Assembly: GCA_046155605.1 (NCBI GenBank)
Contig: JBJXFQ010000101.1
Location: forward strand, 124,001 to 188,000
Length of the DNA: 64,000 nucleotides
DNA from: JAEUIZ01 sp046155605
GTDB lineage: Bacteria; Planctomycetota; Phycisphaerae; Phycisphaerales; UBA1924
Reading direction: 5' to 3'
Part shown: positions 10,785-18,987 of the stretch, piece after piece
How the letters are laid out: the number at the start of each line of letters is the position of its first letter
Position numbering within the stretch: position 1 is the first letter of the stretch
Notes under the pieces: model-generated
What the model was told of the DNA's origin: nothing
Seen by the model: the letters and a program-made list of their open reading frames with translations, nothing else
Databases searched by the model: none
Made by a program: the position numbers and the translations under genes

Positions 10785-11399
10785 GTGTTGTTCACGCTGG
10801 CGAATGTTGCGATTCTTTGGGTTACTCGGCTGACGCCGGCCGCGCTCTTCGCATTCATTCCGATCGTGGAGATCGAAGCTCGTGTGCTGCGTCGCTATGC
10901 GGGCACACCGATTTTCACGGCCCGGTGGCGCCTGTGCCTGGCGAACTTCGTCACGACTTTGCTCGGGTTGCCAATCCTCTGGTTTGCGGGGCTCGTTGTC
11001 GGTGACCTTGCTGTTCCGAAAGGCGCGACTGGCGAGGACATCCCGGTGCTCGCCAAGACTCTGAACAATACAATCTATGAAACTCTTTCGGGACTCGCGT
11101 TTTACCCCTCGGAGCCCTATGTGCGTCTGCCGTGGTTTCTCGGGGCGCTCGCGGCGTTTCTTTCGGCTGCTTGTGCGATTTCGATCGTAATCGAGCGTGT
11201 GTTGCTCGGAGTTCTTGCGGGCCACGAGGCTCATGCTTCACGCGGTCTCTGGAAGGCCTGTCTCGTCGGGAATCTCTTGAGCTACGCGTTCCTTGCCGCC
11301 GTCGCTCCGTTCCTCGTTCACGCTCCCGTTGTCCTCTTGCCGGAATGGCTCATGGACCTCGTGTACCGGGCGCACCGAGCGATAGTCGGCGACATTTGA
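10785..11399 (+). CDS. multi-span membrane protein of unknown function
   Basis: A 204-residue hydrophobic protein with about four to five membrane segments, for example LFTLANVAILWV at the start, LANFVTTLLGLPILWFAGL, LGALAAFLSAACAISIVIE and LSYAFLAAVAPFLV. I recognise no family. The start is taken as GTG 10785, preceded by CCGGAG; the frame is open upstream but overlaps the PLP enzyme. It begins 20 bases after that gene and may be read from the same transcript. Its codon use has more T-ending codons than its neighbours, which could mark recent acquisition or simply membrane composition. Confidence 0.7.
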   Translation: MLFTLANVAILWVTRLTPAALFAFIPIVEIEARVLRRYAGTPIFTARWRLCLANFVTTLLGLPILWFAGLVVGDLAVPKGATGEDIPVLAKTLNNTIYETLSGLAFYPSEPYVRLPWFLGALAAFLSAACAISIVIERVLLGVLAGHEAHASRGLWKACLVGNLLSYAFLAAVAPFLVHAPVVLLPEWLMDLVYRAHRAIVGDI

Positions 11400-11408
11400 C
11401 GCGAGTTG

Positions 11409-12593
11409 TCAAGCCGCTTTGGGCGCGGCCTTTGAGTCGGCGGCGCGGGCACGCATACACAGGATGATCAGGTTGCGCACGGCCTTGGCGGCGCGGGGCA
11501 GCGATCGGCCATTGTCGATGGCGATGACGGCCTCGCGGGCGATCTCGGCGATGGAATCGAAGCCGAGAGAAGGCGCGGCAGCGCTGATCTGGGAGCACTG
11601 GCGAAAGACCTCGAGCCCGTCCATGGCTTCAAGGGCGACCTTGATTTTCTCGGCGCGGCGGCGGAGGTCCTCGATGAACTCGAGCACGAGGTCGGCGGTC
11701 GAGCCATCGATCACCATGGTGGAGTGGAGGGCCGCACCGGCGGCGGCGTCCTGCGGCTTGAGCACAAGGAACTCGGCGATGGCGCGGAGAACGCCCTGCT
11801 CGGTCAGCGGCTTGGGAAGCACGGCACTGACGCGGGCCTCGCGTGCCTTGCGGCGGACGTCAACGGTGACGTTGCCGGCAACGAGCATGATGGGGCAGCC
11901 CAGGCCGCCTGCGAGCAGTTTCTCCGCGGTCTCCGTGCCGCTGAGGCCCGGCATGTCCTGGTCGATGAGGACGAGGTCGAAGGGCTCGCTGGCGCGGGCG
12001 AGCGCGCCTTGGCCGTCCTCCGCGGAGACGACGCTGAGATTGGTCTCGCGAAGGAAGTGGCGCATGAGCCTGCGGTCCATCGCAGAATCGTCGACGTGGA
12101 GGACGCAGCCGGTGAGTTTGTCGGGCGGAATCCGCTCGAGGGTGAAGGCGCCGTCGAGGAGATCGAGGAGGAGCGCCTCGCGGATGTTGATGCGTTCGTT
12201 GAACTTGATGCCGACTTCGTGGACCGACCCGCGGAAGTGGCGGCATCGAACGACGAGCCCGACAACGGGTCGTTCGCTGCCATCGGGCATGGGGAGATAG
12301 ACGGTGCAGGAGGTCTTGGGGTGGACGTACGCGCTGTGGAGAACGCCGATGCCGCCGCTGGAGAGGTTTCGGCAGGCGTAATAGAGGTTGGTGGTGGTTC
12401 CGCCCGGCTGGTTCATCTCGACGCGCACACCTTGCGAGGGGAAGGGCCAGCGGTGGGTCTCGCGCTTGTGGGAGCCCTGGGACTCGTAGGCGGCCATCTC
12501 GCCGAAGAGGCGGTGGAGTTCGGCACCGCTGGTGCGGATGGTGTTGGCGGCGGGCTGGGCTTCGGTGGAAGTTTTCTTGGTTTGAGGTGGCAC
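11409..12593 (-). CDS. PilZ - receiver - degenerate Hpt signalling protein
   Basis: A 394-residue cytosolic regulator with three modules. Residues of about 40-140 look like a PilZ c-di-GMP domain: basic residues in KRETHRW and the NLSSGGI motif. Residues of about 160-275 form a receiver domain: the acidic pair VDDS, phosphoacceptor Asp in LVLIDQDMPG (about D211) and the Lys in LPKPLT. The last 90 residues resemble an Hpt four-helix domain, but where AHxLKG is expected the sequence is CSQISAAAPSLG, so the phosphorylatable His is missing. GTG 12591-12593 is chosen as start because AAGGGGGG lies just upstream; a frame to 12635 is open. It probably links c-di-GMP to a phosphorelay. Confidence 0.8.
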   Translation of the reverse strand: MPPQTKKTSTEAQPAANTIRTSGAELHRLFGEMAAYESQGSHKRETHRWPFPSQGVRVEMNQPGGTTTNLYYACRNLSSGGIGVLHSAYVHPKTSCTVYLPMPDGSERPVVGLVVRCRHFRGSVHEVGIKFNERINIREALLLDLLDGAFTLERIPPDKLTGCVLHVDDSAMDRRLMRHFLRETNLSVVSAEDGQGALARASEPFDLVLIDQDMPGLSGTETAEKLLAGGLGCPIMLVAGNVTVDVRRKAREARVSAVLPKPLTEQGVLRAIAEFLVLKPQDAAAGAALHSTMVIDGSTADLVLEFIEDLRRRAEKIKVALEAMDGLEVFRQCSQISAAAPSLGFDSIAEIAREAVIAIDNGRSLPRAAKAVRNLIILCMRARAADSKAAPKAA

Positions 12594-12713
12594 ATTCCCC
12601 CCTTGCGTGTGGCAGTCCAGCACGCACTGAAGCACATCGTCGGGAAACCCATTTCGCGGAAGGTGACGGCACCATCGCCCTAGGAATTCGCGGCGTGCGA
12701 AGGCGCAGGATCG

Positions 12714-13487
12714 TTAGGCAGGGTCGCGCGGCGGGTTCTCGGACGAGACGAGGGGCGAGGTTTGCGGACGTGGGTCGCCGTGCGATGCCAGAGTATCGGA
12801 GAGTTGGAGCCACCAGGCGCGACGGAGCGAGCGGCGGTCGGGTCGAGTGAGGTGGGGCTGCGTTGCATCGATCACGACGGTCAGAGATCGCATGAGGATC
12901 GTGCGGCGAGGGCAGAGCCCGGTGCCGACGGGCTCGACCAGGAGGGCGAAGAGCATGCGGTGGATATCGCGGCGTCGGTGGATGGCGACGGAATCGATGA
13001 CCGCGAGTTCGGGCTCGCTGTCGCGCCACGAAGTGACGATCAGATTGGATGGCTTGTGGTCGCGGTTGGAGAGGTGAGCGGCCGTGAGGCGGGCGAGTTG
13101 GCGACCGAGGGCGCGCGCGAGGGAGTGCTGTTGGCGTGGCGAGAGGTCGTCATCGGCGAGGTGCTGGAGCACGGTCTTGCCGGGGAGCGCTGGCATGATG
13201 AGGTACTCGAAGCCGTTGGCGCGGACGATGGCGAGGCATGGTGCGGTTGGGATGCCGACGCGGCGGAGGCGATCGGCACCGCGCTGGTGACGCCAGGCGC
13301 GGCTGAGGCGGAGGAAGGATTTGAGGCGGGCAATGGGAGTGGTGAGGACGAAGGATTTGACGACTACACCGAGGCCGAGGAAAGTGGTGCGGCAGACGGT
13401 GGTGTGGGATTCGGATTTGAGGACGGAGGCGCGTTGAAGCCAAGATGGATCCGAGAGGGCGTTGGACCAAGCGCGCGAGGAGGGCAC
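12714..13487 (-). CDS. Kdo/WaaP-type lipopolysaccharide kinase-like protein
   Basis: About 257 residues with a protein-kinase-like fold of the LPS core kinase group. The Lys region VVVKSFVL, the gatekeeper stretch GFEYLIMPALPG, the catalytic loop HLSNRDHKPSNLIV and the metal-binding LAVIDSVAIH are visible. Such enzymes phosphorylate heptose or Kdo in the LPS inner core at the cytoplasmic face. The neighbour on the other side of the palindrome region is a GT2 glycosyltransferase of the LPS-core type, which supports the role. The start is poorly defined: GTG 13485-13487 is used, without a good ribosome site; the frame extends to 13610 through the repeats. Confidence 0.6.
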   Translation of the reverse strand: MPSSRAWSNALSDPSWLQRASVLKSESHTTVCRTTFLGLGVVVKSFVLTTPIARLKSFLRLSRAWRHQRGADRLRRVGIPTAPCLAIVRANGFEYLIMPALPGKTVLQHLADDDLSPRQQHSLARALGRQLARLTAAHLSNRDHKPSNLIVTSWRDSEPELAVIDSVAIHRRRDIHRMLFALLVEPVGTGLCPRRTILMRSLTVVIDATQPHLTRPDRRSLRRAWWLQLSDTLASHGDPRPQTSPLVSSENPPRDPA

Positions 13488-13523
13488 GGGGGAAGGTAGG
13501 AGAGGATGACGAAGTAAAGTGTT

Positions 13524-13641
13524 GACGCTGGACCTTCGAGCGCACGAGTCAATCGAAGCGATTGACTCGTGGCACCCAGCAAGGAGGTGTCGCTGGACTT
13601 CAGAGCGCACGAATCAATCGAAGCGATCGACTCGTGGCACC
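13524..13641. repeat. tandem copies of a ~52-bp unit, each with a 29-bp palindrome
   Basis: Two copies of a unit lie 65 bases apart (13524-13576 and 13589-13641). In copy one, 13543-13571 is a perfect inverted repeat: CACGAGTCAATCG, a central AAG, then CGATTGACTCGTG. Copy two, 13608-13636, has the same shape with near-perfect 13-base arms. The copies differ at about five positions. They sit between the divergent LPS-kinase-like and glycosyltransferase genes. Possible roles are paired operators, a REP-like repeat or a double hairpin; none is shown. Confidence 0.85.
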
Positions 13642-13721
13642 CGAGCCGTGGCGGGCGAGAGTGATGGGCGCGGGCGTGGGCAAGCGGAGAAGCCTATCAA
13701 TCGGGCCAAGTGGAGCGCCGG

Positions 13722-14555
13722 ATGCCGCTGTCGGTAGCCATCGTGTGCAGGAACAACGAGCCGACAATCGGGCGAACGCTCGAATCGGTGGCGGGCCTGG
13801 CGGATGAGATCGTGGCGGTGGATTCGGGTTCGACGGATGGAACGATTGGGCTGCTGGAGCGGCACGGGGCGCGGGTGATCGCGTCGGCGTGGCTCGGGCA
13901 TGTGGCGACGAAGCAGAAGGCGCTGGAGGCGTGTACCCGCGAGTGGGTGCTGTGTCTCGACAGCGATGAATCGCTGGAGCCCGACCTTCGGCGAGCGGTG
14001 GAGGAGGTGATTCGGCGCGGCGAGTCAGGGCCGAGTGGATACGAAGTGAATCGGGTGGTGTATTACCGGGGCCGGGCGCTGCGGCACGCGTGGCAACCGG
14101 AATATCGGCTTCGGCTGGTGCGGCGGGGGCGGGCGCGATGGACCGGGCTCGACCCGCACGACAAACTTGAGTTGCTCGGGAGTGCGGGGCGCGGCCATCA
14201 AGAATCGACGGGTGCCGTCGAAGGTTCGTGGCACGGCGGACGACTGCTCGGCACGCTGCGGCACGATTCGATCTCGACGTTCGCGGAGTTTCTGGCCAAG
14301 CAGGCGCAGCACGCGCGGACGATGGCCGAGAGCCTGCATCGAGAGGGCACAAGGGGGAGTGTGGCGCGGCTGTGTGTGTCGCCGGCGGGTGCGTTCCTGA
14401 AGCAGATCGTTTTGAAAAGGGCGTTTTTAGATGGTTGGCCCGGGTGGCTCGCGGCGGCCTCATCGGCGTCCGGGGCACTAATGAAGCACGCCATGCTGAT
14501 CGAGTTATCGCGGCGAGCAGATGCGGACTTATCACCGAGGCACAGAGCGGATTGA
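13722..14555 (+). CDS. family 2 glycosyltransferase (LPS core WaaE-like)
   Basis: A 277-residue GT-A glycosyltransferase. The start LSVAIVCRNNEPTIGRTLES and the strand DEIVAVDSGSTDGT bind the nucleotide sugar; the metal-binding acidic motif is VLCLDSDESLEPDL. The layout, with RLVRRGRARWTG and a late membrane-associated helix (FLDGWPGWLAAASSASGAL), matches the WaaE/KdtX group that adds a sugar to the LPS inner core or to related glycans. ATG 13722 is chosen because GGAG lies six bases upstream; a GTG at 13710 is possible. It is divergent from the kinase-like gene across the palindromes. Confidence 0.82.
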   Translation: MPLSVAIVCRNNEPTIGRTLESVAGLADEIVAVDSGSTDGTIGLLERHGARVIASAWLGHVATKQKALEACTREWVLCLDSDESLEPDLRRAVEEVIRRGESGPSGYEVNRVVYYRGRALRHAWQPEYRLRLVRRGRARWTGLDPHDKLELLGSAGRGHQESTGAVEGSWHGGRLLGTLRHDSISTFAEFLAKQAQHARTMAESLHREGTRGSVARLCVSPAGAFLKQIVLKRAFLDGWPGWLAAASSASGALMKHAMLIELSRRADADLSPRHRAD

Positions 14556-14803
14556 GGGCGATGGAATGCGAGCGGCTCGTGCGTGGGCGGACGGGCTATG
14601 ATTGGGTCGAGTCCCCAATGGGGGATAACGCCAGAGCCCGAGGCTCGCCGGGTTGGAGCCCGCGCGGGGCATCGGGACGATCAGGAGCCCGCGCTGCCGC
14701 GGCGCGTCCTTGAGGCGGATGATCGACGCCCCGGCCCTTGCGAGGGTCGGCACGTCTGTCATCCCTCGAGAGCGCGCCCCGGAGAATCGGCGCGAAATCA
14801 GGG
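14556..14803 (+). other. non-coding leader region before the DEAD-box helicase gene
   Basis: A GC-rich gap of about 250 bases. I see short hairpins such as GAGTCCCC with GGGG at about 14610-14626 and GAGCC-CGA-GGCTC at about 14635-14649, but no protein frame that convinces. Long structured 5' leaders are known upstream of RNA helicase genes, so this may be the mRNA leader; no defined motif was recognised. Confidence 0.3.
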
Positions 14804-16369
14804 ATGTCGATGCATCAGTCAGAAGTCACAGAGTCCGTTCCCACAATCGAAGAGCAGGCGGCGGAGGGGAGTCGAGAGACGACCGACGCCGCGGAGACCG
14901 TGGCGCCAGCGAGCGACGAGGCGGAGGTAAGCACCGCGGCGCCTCTCGTGATGTCCGAGATCTTTGATTCCGAAGCAACCTTTGCGAGCCTCGGGCTTCG
15001 CAACAGCGTGCTGAAGGGGATCGAGGCGGCGGGGTTCACGCGGCCGACGTCGATTCAGGCGAAACTGATTCCGCCGTTGCTTACGGGGCGGGATTTGCTT
15101 GGGCAGGCCAAGACGGGGACGGGGAAGACCGCGGCGTTCGGGCTGCCGCTCTTTCACATGGCGGTGCGGAATCTGGCGTTCCAGACGCTGATCCTGGCAC
15201 CGACGCGCGAGTTGGCGATCCAGATCTCAAAGGACCTGACGCGGCTCGGGCAGTTCACGCCGATCAAGGTGGCACCGATCTATGGCGGGCAGAGCATCTC
15301 GACGCAGGCCGGAAAGTTGCGGCGTGATCCCGAGATCATCGTCGGGACGCCCGGGCGCGTGATGGACATGATCGAGCGTCGGATGCTTCACCTCAACAAC
15401 ATCAAGTTCGTGGTGCTCGACGAGGTCGATCGGATGCTGGACATCGGATTTCGCGAGGACATCCGGCGGATCCTGGGGATGTGCCCGCGCGAGCGGCAGA
15501 CCGTCTTTGTGTCGGCGACGATCGGCGGAGAGATCGAGAAACTCGCGCGGTCGTACATGCGCGACCCCGAGAAGATCGCGGTTGCGGGGGGATCACTGAC
15601 AGTGAGCCTGGTGAAGCAGTACCACCTGCCGGTGATGCCGTGGGACAAGCGGAAGTTGCTGCTTCACCTGCTGACACATGAGGAGCCGGCGCTGACGGTG
15701 GTGTTCTGTCGGCTCAAGCGGGTCTGCGACGAACTGGCGCGGTATCTCTCGACGAAGGGAGTTGACGCGCACGCGATCCACGCGGACCTGGCGCAGGGGA
15801 AGCGCAACCAGGTGATGGAACGGCTGCGCGCGGGCGAACTCGAGGTGCTGATCGCGTCAGACTTGGCGAGCCGCGGGATCGATGTCGAGGGGATCACCCA
15901 CGTCATCAACTATGACCTGCCGGAGGACCCGGACCTGTACATCCACCGCATCGGACGGACGGCCCGAGCGGGACGCGCAGGGATCGCGTGGAGTTTCGTG
16001 ACGCCCGAGCAGGGATATCTGCTGACGCAGATCGAGCAACTGATCAACACGGAGATTCCGAAGTTGGACTACCCGGATTTCGTGCCCGGCCCGGTGCCGG
16101 AGAGCATCGCGCGGGAGCGTGAGCAGCGGACGCAGAGCGCGGCGACGAAGACGAACCGATTTACCTCGACACTGGCGGTGCCTGGGGCGGCAATGCCCGA
16201 GACGACAGGGACCGGAGTGTCAACGTCGAGCGAGGCGACTGGAACCAGCGAGACGAAGAAGCCGATGACGCCGATCGCGGCGGACCCGGCGAAGTTTCCG
16301 GGCGGCATCGTTCCGTCGAAGTTGCCGCCCAAACGATTGCAAGGGCGCGTGCGTTCGGGCCGGCGATGA
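14804..16369 (+). CDS. DEAD-box ATP-dependent RNA helicase (DEVD variant)
   Basis: A 521-residue RNA helicase with a disordered acidic Ala/Thr/Glu leader of about 50 residues and a low-complexity tail. Core motifs run in order: Q motif in the stretch ending RPTSIQAK, motif I AKTGTGKT, Ia PTRELAIQ, Ib GTPGRVMD, motif II VLDEVDRML, motif III SAT, and motif VI HRIGRTARAG. Motif II reads DEVD instead of DEAD; the two acidic catalytic residues and the final Asp are kept. It should unwind short RNA duplexes in RNA decay, ribosome assembly or cold adaptation. ATG 14804 is used; ATG 14810 is equally possible. Its stop overlaps the next gene by four bases. Confidence 0.93.
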   Translation: MSMHQSEVTESVPTIEEQAAEGSRETTDAAETVAPASDEAEVSTAAPLVMSEIFDSEATFASLGLRNSVLKGIEAAGFTRPTSIQAKLIPPLLTGRDLLGQAKTGTGKTAAFGLPLFHMAVRNLAFQTLILAPTRELAIQISKDLTRLGQFTPIKVAPIYGGQSISTQAGKLRRDPEIIVGTPGRVMDMIERRMLHLNNIKFVVLDEVDRMLDIGFREDIRRILGMCPRERQTVFVSATIGGEIEKLARSYMRDPEKIAVAGGSLTVSLVKQYHLPVMPWDKRKLLLHLLTHEEPALTVVFCRLKRVCDELARYLSTKGVDAHAIHADLAQGKRNQVMERLRAGELEVLIASDLASRGIDVEGITHVINYDLPEDPDLYIHRIGRTARAGRAGIAWSFVTPEQGYLLTQIEQLINTEIPKLDYPDFVPGPVPESIAREREQRTQSAATKTNRFTSTLAVPGAAMPETTGTGVSTSSEATGTSETKKPMTPIAADPAKFPGGIVPSKLPPKRLQGRVRSGRR

Positions 16370-17484
16370 TGGAGGCGGGCGGCAGAGTCATTGGGCCTGG
16401 GCGGTCGCGGCTTGCTGCGAGCGGCGCGGCGGTGATGCTGATCGTCGTGGCGCTGCTCGCGGGGTGTACGTCGCCCTATTCGCGGCTGCGTGACGAGGAC
16501 GCGAACCAAAGGCTGGCGGCGCTCAAGTCGAGGTGCCCGAAGCCGGAGACGACGCTGGTGCCCACGGCGGGCCCGCCCGCGGCACGGGTGGCGGTGCATC
16601 GGGTCCGTGGCTCGGCGGGCGCGCCGGTCGTCGTGTTCATTCATGGGGCGATGTCGGATCGAGAGACGTGGCGGTTCATCGCGGGGGCGCTCTCCACATC
16701 GTGCGAGTTGTGGCTGGTTGATCTGCCCGGGTGCGGGGGGAGCGACTGTCCCGACCCCGCGCGGTTCGGCGAGGGGGTCTATTCGCCCGATGCGCTGGCC
16801 GCGCGGGTGCGGCAGGCGATCGCGGAGGTGGCGAGCGAGAGTGGTGCGTCGCGCGTCACGCTCGTCGGCCATTCGCTCGGGGCTTCGATCGCGCTGCGCA
16901 TGGCGATCGAGGGCGGCACGCCAGAAATCGAGCGGCTTGTGTTGATCTCCCCGCTGGATGTCGCGGTGGGGCCGCCCAACGCAGTGATCCGCGAGTTGGC
17001 GACGGCCTCGGCCCTGAAACTCTCGCTCGCGCAGACGACGGGCGTGCTGCGGGACCGATTCAGCGCGGCGACGCTTGAGTCGGTGGACGATTCGTCACTG
17101 GCGCTGCGGCAGGAGTGCGACAAGCGGCTCAGTTTTTTCGATTCGAGTCGGCATACGCGGGCGCTGCAGGCGACGCTGCGGCAGGCGGTGCCCTGGGACC
17201 GCGATCACCCGGATTGGGATCGGATCGACGAGATCGTCGCGGGATATGGGCGGGTGAGCGTGCCGAGCCTGATCATCACTGGCCGGCGAGACACGGTGCT
17301 GCCGCCGTCGATGGGGTACAAGTTGGCGGCTGAGTTGCGGGGCTCGACGCTGGTGCCGCTGCCACGGGTGATGCACTCGCCGCAGTTGGAGGCACCGGAG
17401 GAGTCGTCGCGGCTGATCGCGGAGTTTGTGCGCGAGAGCCGGGTGACGAGCGAGTACGCGGTCCGATTCCGGCAGGCGGAATAG
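16366..17484 (+). CDS. alpha/beta-hydrolase lipoprotein
   Basis: A 372-residue serine hydrolase predicted to be lipid-anchored: a hydrophobic segment (AAVMLIVVALLAGC) ends in a lipobox with Cys at about residue 34. The alpha/beta-hydrolase core shows the oxyanion region VFIHGAMSD, the nucleophile elbow LVGHSLGAS, the acid in ITGRRDTVLPP and the His in RVMHSPQLE. The substrate is unknown; related proteins are esterases or haloperoxidase-like enzymes. Its start (ATGATG, 16366) overlaps the helicase stop by four bases, so it is likely translationally coupled. The second ATG at 16369 is an alternative. Confidence 0.85.
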   Translation: MMEAGGRVIGPGRSRLAASGAAVMLIVVALLAGCTSPYSRLRDEDANQRLAALKSRCPKPETTLVPTAGPPAARVAVHRVRGSAGAPVVVFIHGAMSDRETWRFIAGALSTSCELWLVDLPGCGGSDCPDPARFGEGVYSPDALAARVRQAIAEVASESGASRVTLVGHSLGASIALRMAIEGGTPEIERLVLISPLDVAVGPPNAVIRELATASALKLSLAQTTGVLRDRFSAATLESVDDSSLALRQECDKRLSFFDSSRHTRALQATLRQAVPWDRDHPDWDRIDEIVAGYGRVSVPSLIITGRRDTVLPPSMGYKLAAELRGSTLVPLPRVMHSPQLEAPEESSRLIAEFVRESRVTSEYAVRFRQAE

Positions 17485-17517
17485 GCGGGCATCGCGTCGC
17501 GACGGGCGAGTCGCAGG

Positions 17518-17805
17518 CTATTTGGCGGGGTCGCGCGTCATGCCCGAGGCCTTCGCGCCGCCCCCGATGACGCCGAGGTCCATGAGGACGGCGAGGATGA
17601 CGAGGACGAGGTAGATGCCGTCGACGTGGCCGTTGGCGTTCTTGGCGAGGGCGTAGGCGAGAGTGGTGTAGGGGAGGAAAAAGAAGCCGAGGATGGGCCA
17701 GATGGCGGAGTCATAGGCGCGGCCGAGATAGGACGTGAAGATCGCGAGCACGAGGATGACGAACCGCGGGAAGAAGAAGGCGATGAGTGCGATGAGGCAG
17801 GGCAT
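17518..17805 (-). CDS. small multi-span membrane protein
   Basis: A 95-residue protein with three clear hydrophobic segments: CLIALIAFFFPRFVILVLAI, IWPILGFFFLPYTTLAYAL and GIYLVLVILAVLMDLGVI, followed by a short polar tail. No catalytic motif is visible and no function is proposed. It stands alone between the lipoprotein hydrolase gene and the parDE pair, reading leftward. Confidence 0.75.
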   Translation of the reverse strand: MPCLIALIAFFFPRFVILVLAIFTSYLGRAYDSAIWPILGFFFLPYTTLAYALAKNANGHVDGIYLVLVILAVLMDLGVIGGGAKASGMTRDPAK

Positions 17806-17852
17806 GGCGAGAGCGTAGGGCGGGCGGCGATATCGGTTGATACGATCGTTCT

Positions 17853-18146
17853 ATGCACGGGTACACACCGCTGAACATCGTCCTCCCGTCCGAGATGGAG
17901 ACGTGGATTCGCCAACAGGCTCGCAAGGGCAAGTACCGGACGGCCAGCGAGTTCGTCAAGCAGGTGCTTTTACGGGCGCAGGTGGAATCGACGCGTGAGG
18001 GCATCGACGCGAAACTGATCGAGGCGCTTGATTCCGGACCCTCTTCGCCGATGAGCGGGGAGGCTTGGAGCGAGGTCCGGCGAGACGGCAAGCGGCGGCT
18101 GGCAGCGATGGGGAAGTCGCGTGCGTCGCGGCGGAAATCCGCGTGA
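17853..18146 (+). CDS. parD: ParD-family antitoxin
   Basis: A 97-residue antitoxin. The first 50 residues read like the ParD ribbon-helix-helix DNA-binding domain (LNIVLPSEMETWIRQQARKG, then YRTASEFVKQVLLRAQ). The remainder is the flexible part that binds the toxin and ends in a basic Arg/Lys/Ser tail. ParD represses its own operon and neutralises ParE. The stop codon TGA (18144-18146) lies inside the GTGA start of the toxin gene, the usual arrangement for this pair. The gene begins about 47 bases after the divergent small membrane gene. Confidence 0.9.
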   Translation: MHGYTPLNIVLPSEMETWIRQQARKGKYRTASEFVKQVLLRAQVESTREGIDAKLIEALDSGPSSPMSGEAWSEVRRDGKRRLAAMGKSRASRRKSA

Positions 18147-18457
18147 GTCGGGCGATCCTTGTGAGCGTCCTCGCCAAGCGGGACCTGACGGATCACTTTG
18201 TGTATATCGGCGTGGACAGCCCGGCCGCGGCGGAGCGATTTCTTACACAAGCCGAATGCACGTTCGATCTACTGGCATCATCGCCACGAATCGGACGCGT
18301 GTGGGCTTCGCGGCGTCATCGGCTCAAAGGCGTTCGAGTGGCCGCGATCCAGAAGTTTCCGCGGTACTTGGTGTTCTATCGAGACACCAAGGACGGCTTG
18401 GAAGTAATCCGCGTGCTCCAAGGAGCACGCGGATTACACCACGCCTTGGGTCAGTGA
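18143..18457 (+). CDS. parE: ParE-family toxin (RelE/ParE superfamily)
   Basis: A 104-residue toxin. ParE toxins poison DNA gyrase, while RelE relatives cut mRNA; the sequence fits ParE (AKRDLTDHFVYIGVDSPAAAERF, then LLASSPRIGRVW, LKGVRVAAIQKFPRYLVFYR, and EVIRVLQGAR). GTG 18143 is taken as start because it overlaps the parD stop, coupling the two. The 3' end carries a perfect 34-base palindrome. Both genes look intact, so the module may be active. Confidence 0.9.
   Translation: MSRAILVSVLAKRDLTDHFVYIGVDSPAAAERFLTQAECTFDLLASSPRIGRVWASRRHRLKGVRVAAIQKFPRYLVFYRDTKDGLEVIRVLQGARGLHHALGQ
18404..18437. repeat. perfect inverted repeat in the 3' end of parE
   Basis: Two 16-base arms, GTAATCCGCGTGCTCC (18404-18419) and its exact complement (18422-18437), are separated by only AA. 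The palindrome is within codons for the conserved end of ParE, about 20 bases before the stop. As RNA it would form a long hairpin with almost no loop at the end of the toxin message. There is no T-run behind it, so it is not a standard terminator. Confidence 0.9.
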
Positions 18458-18474
18458 CCGGCGTGTGGCAGGTG

Positions 18475-18987
18475 TCAGAGTGTCAGCCGTGCCGCGAGTT
18501 GGACGGCGAGACAGGCGTAGGCACCAGCGGCCAGGTCGTCGAGCAGAATGCCCCAGCCGCCGGGGACGTTTTGGAGTTGCCGGGCCGGATATGGCTTGAT
18601 GATGTCGAGGAGGCGGAACGCGACGAAGGCGAGTAGGAGTGAGAAGGTGGCCAGCAGTGGCGTGGCGACCGCGGCGGCGGGCAGGAAGAGGAGCGCGATG
18701 GCCTGACCCGCGGTCTCGTCGGCGACGACCTGGCCTGGGTCCTTCTTCAGAAACTTGGCCTCGGCGCGGTCGCCGAGCGTGATGCAAGCGATCGAGAAGA
18801 CGATCGCGACGAGCACGAGGGCGAGGTTGAAAGCGATCGGATGGTCGGCGGGCCCGAGGCCCAGCGTGATGAGGATTGCGGCGAGCACGACGGGCGGGAG
18901 CGAGCCCCAGGTTCCCGATGCGGGCTTGCAGAATCCGAGGCCGAAGACCGTGATCCAGCGTACGGCGGAACGCTTCATGACGTTCAT
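18475..18987 (-). CDS. pgpA: phosphatidylglycerophosphatase A
   Basis: A 170-residue membrane phosphatase that removes the phosphate from phosphatidylglycerophosphate to give phosphatidylglycerol. PgpA marks are GLGFCKPASGTWGSLPPV near the start, the segment DPGQVVADETAGQAIALL and the end GGWGILLDDLAAG, with hydrophobic helices between. ATG 18985-18987 is preceded by AAGGAG. It overlaps the pgsA stop by four bases (ATGA), so the two steps of the pathway are translationally coupled. Confidence 0.93.
   Translation of the reverse strand: MNVMKRSAVRWITVFGLGFCKPASGTWGSLPPVVLAAILITLGLGPADHPIAFNLALVLVAIVFSIACITLGDRAEAKFLKKDPGQVVADETAGQAIALLFLPAAAVATPLLATFSLLLAFVAFRLLDIIKPYPARQLQNVPGGWGILLDDLAAGAYACLAVQLAARLTL

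Noticed and set aside
18404..18437. Integron attC site at the end of parE
   Set aside because: The palindrome is perfect and lacks the R-box core sequences; no integrase nearby.
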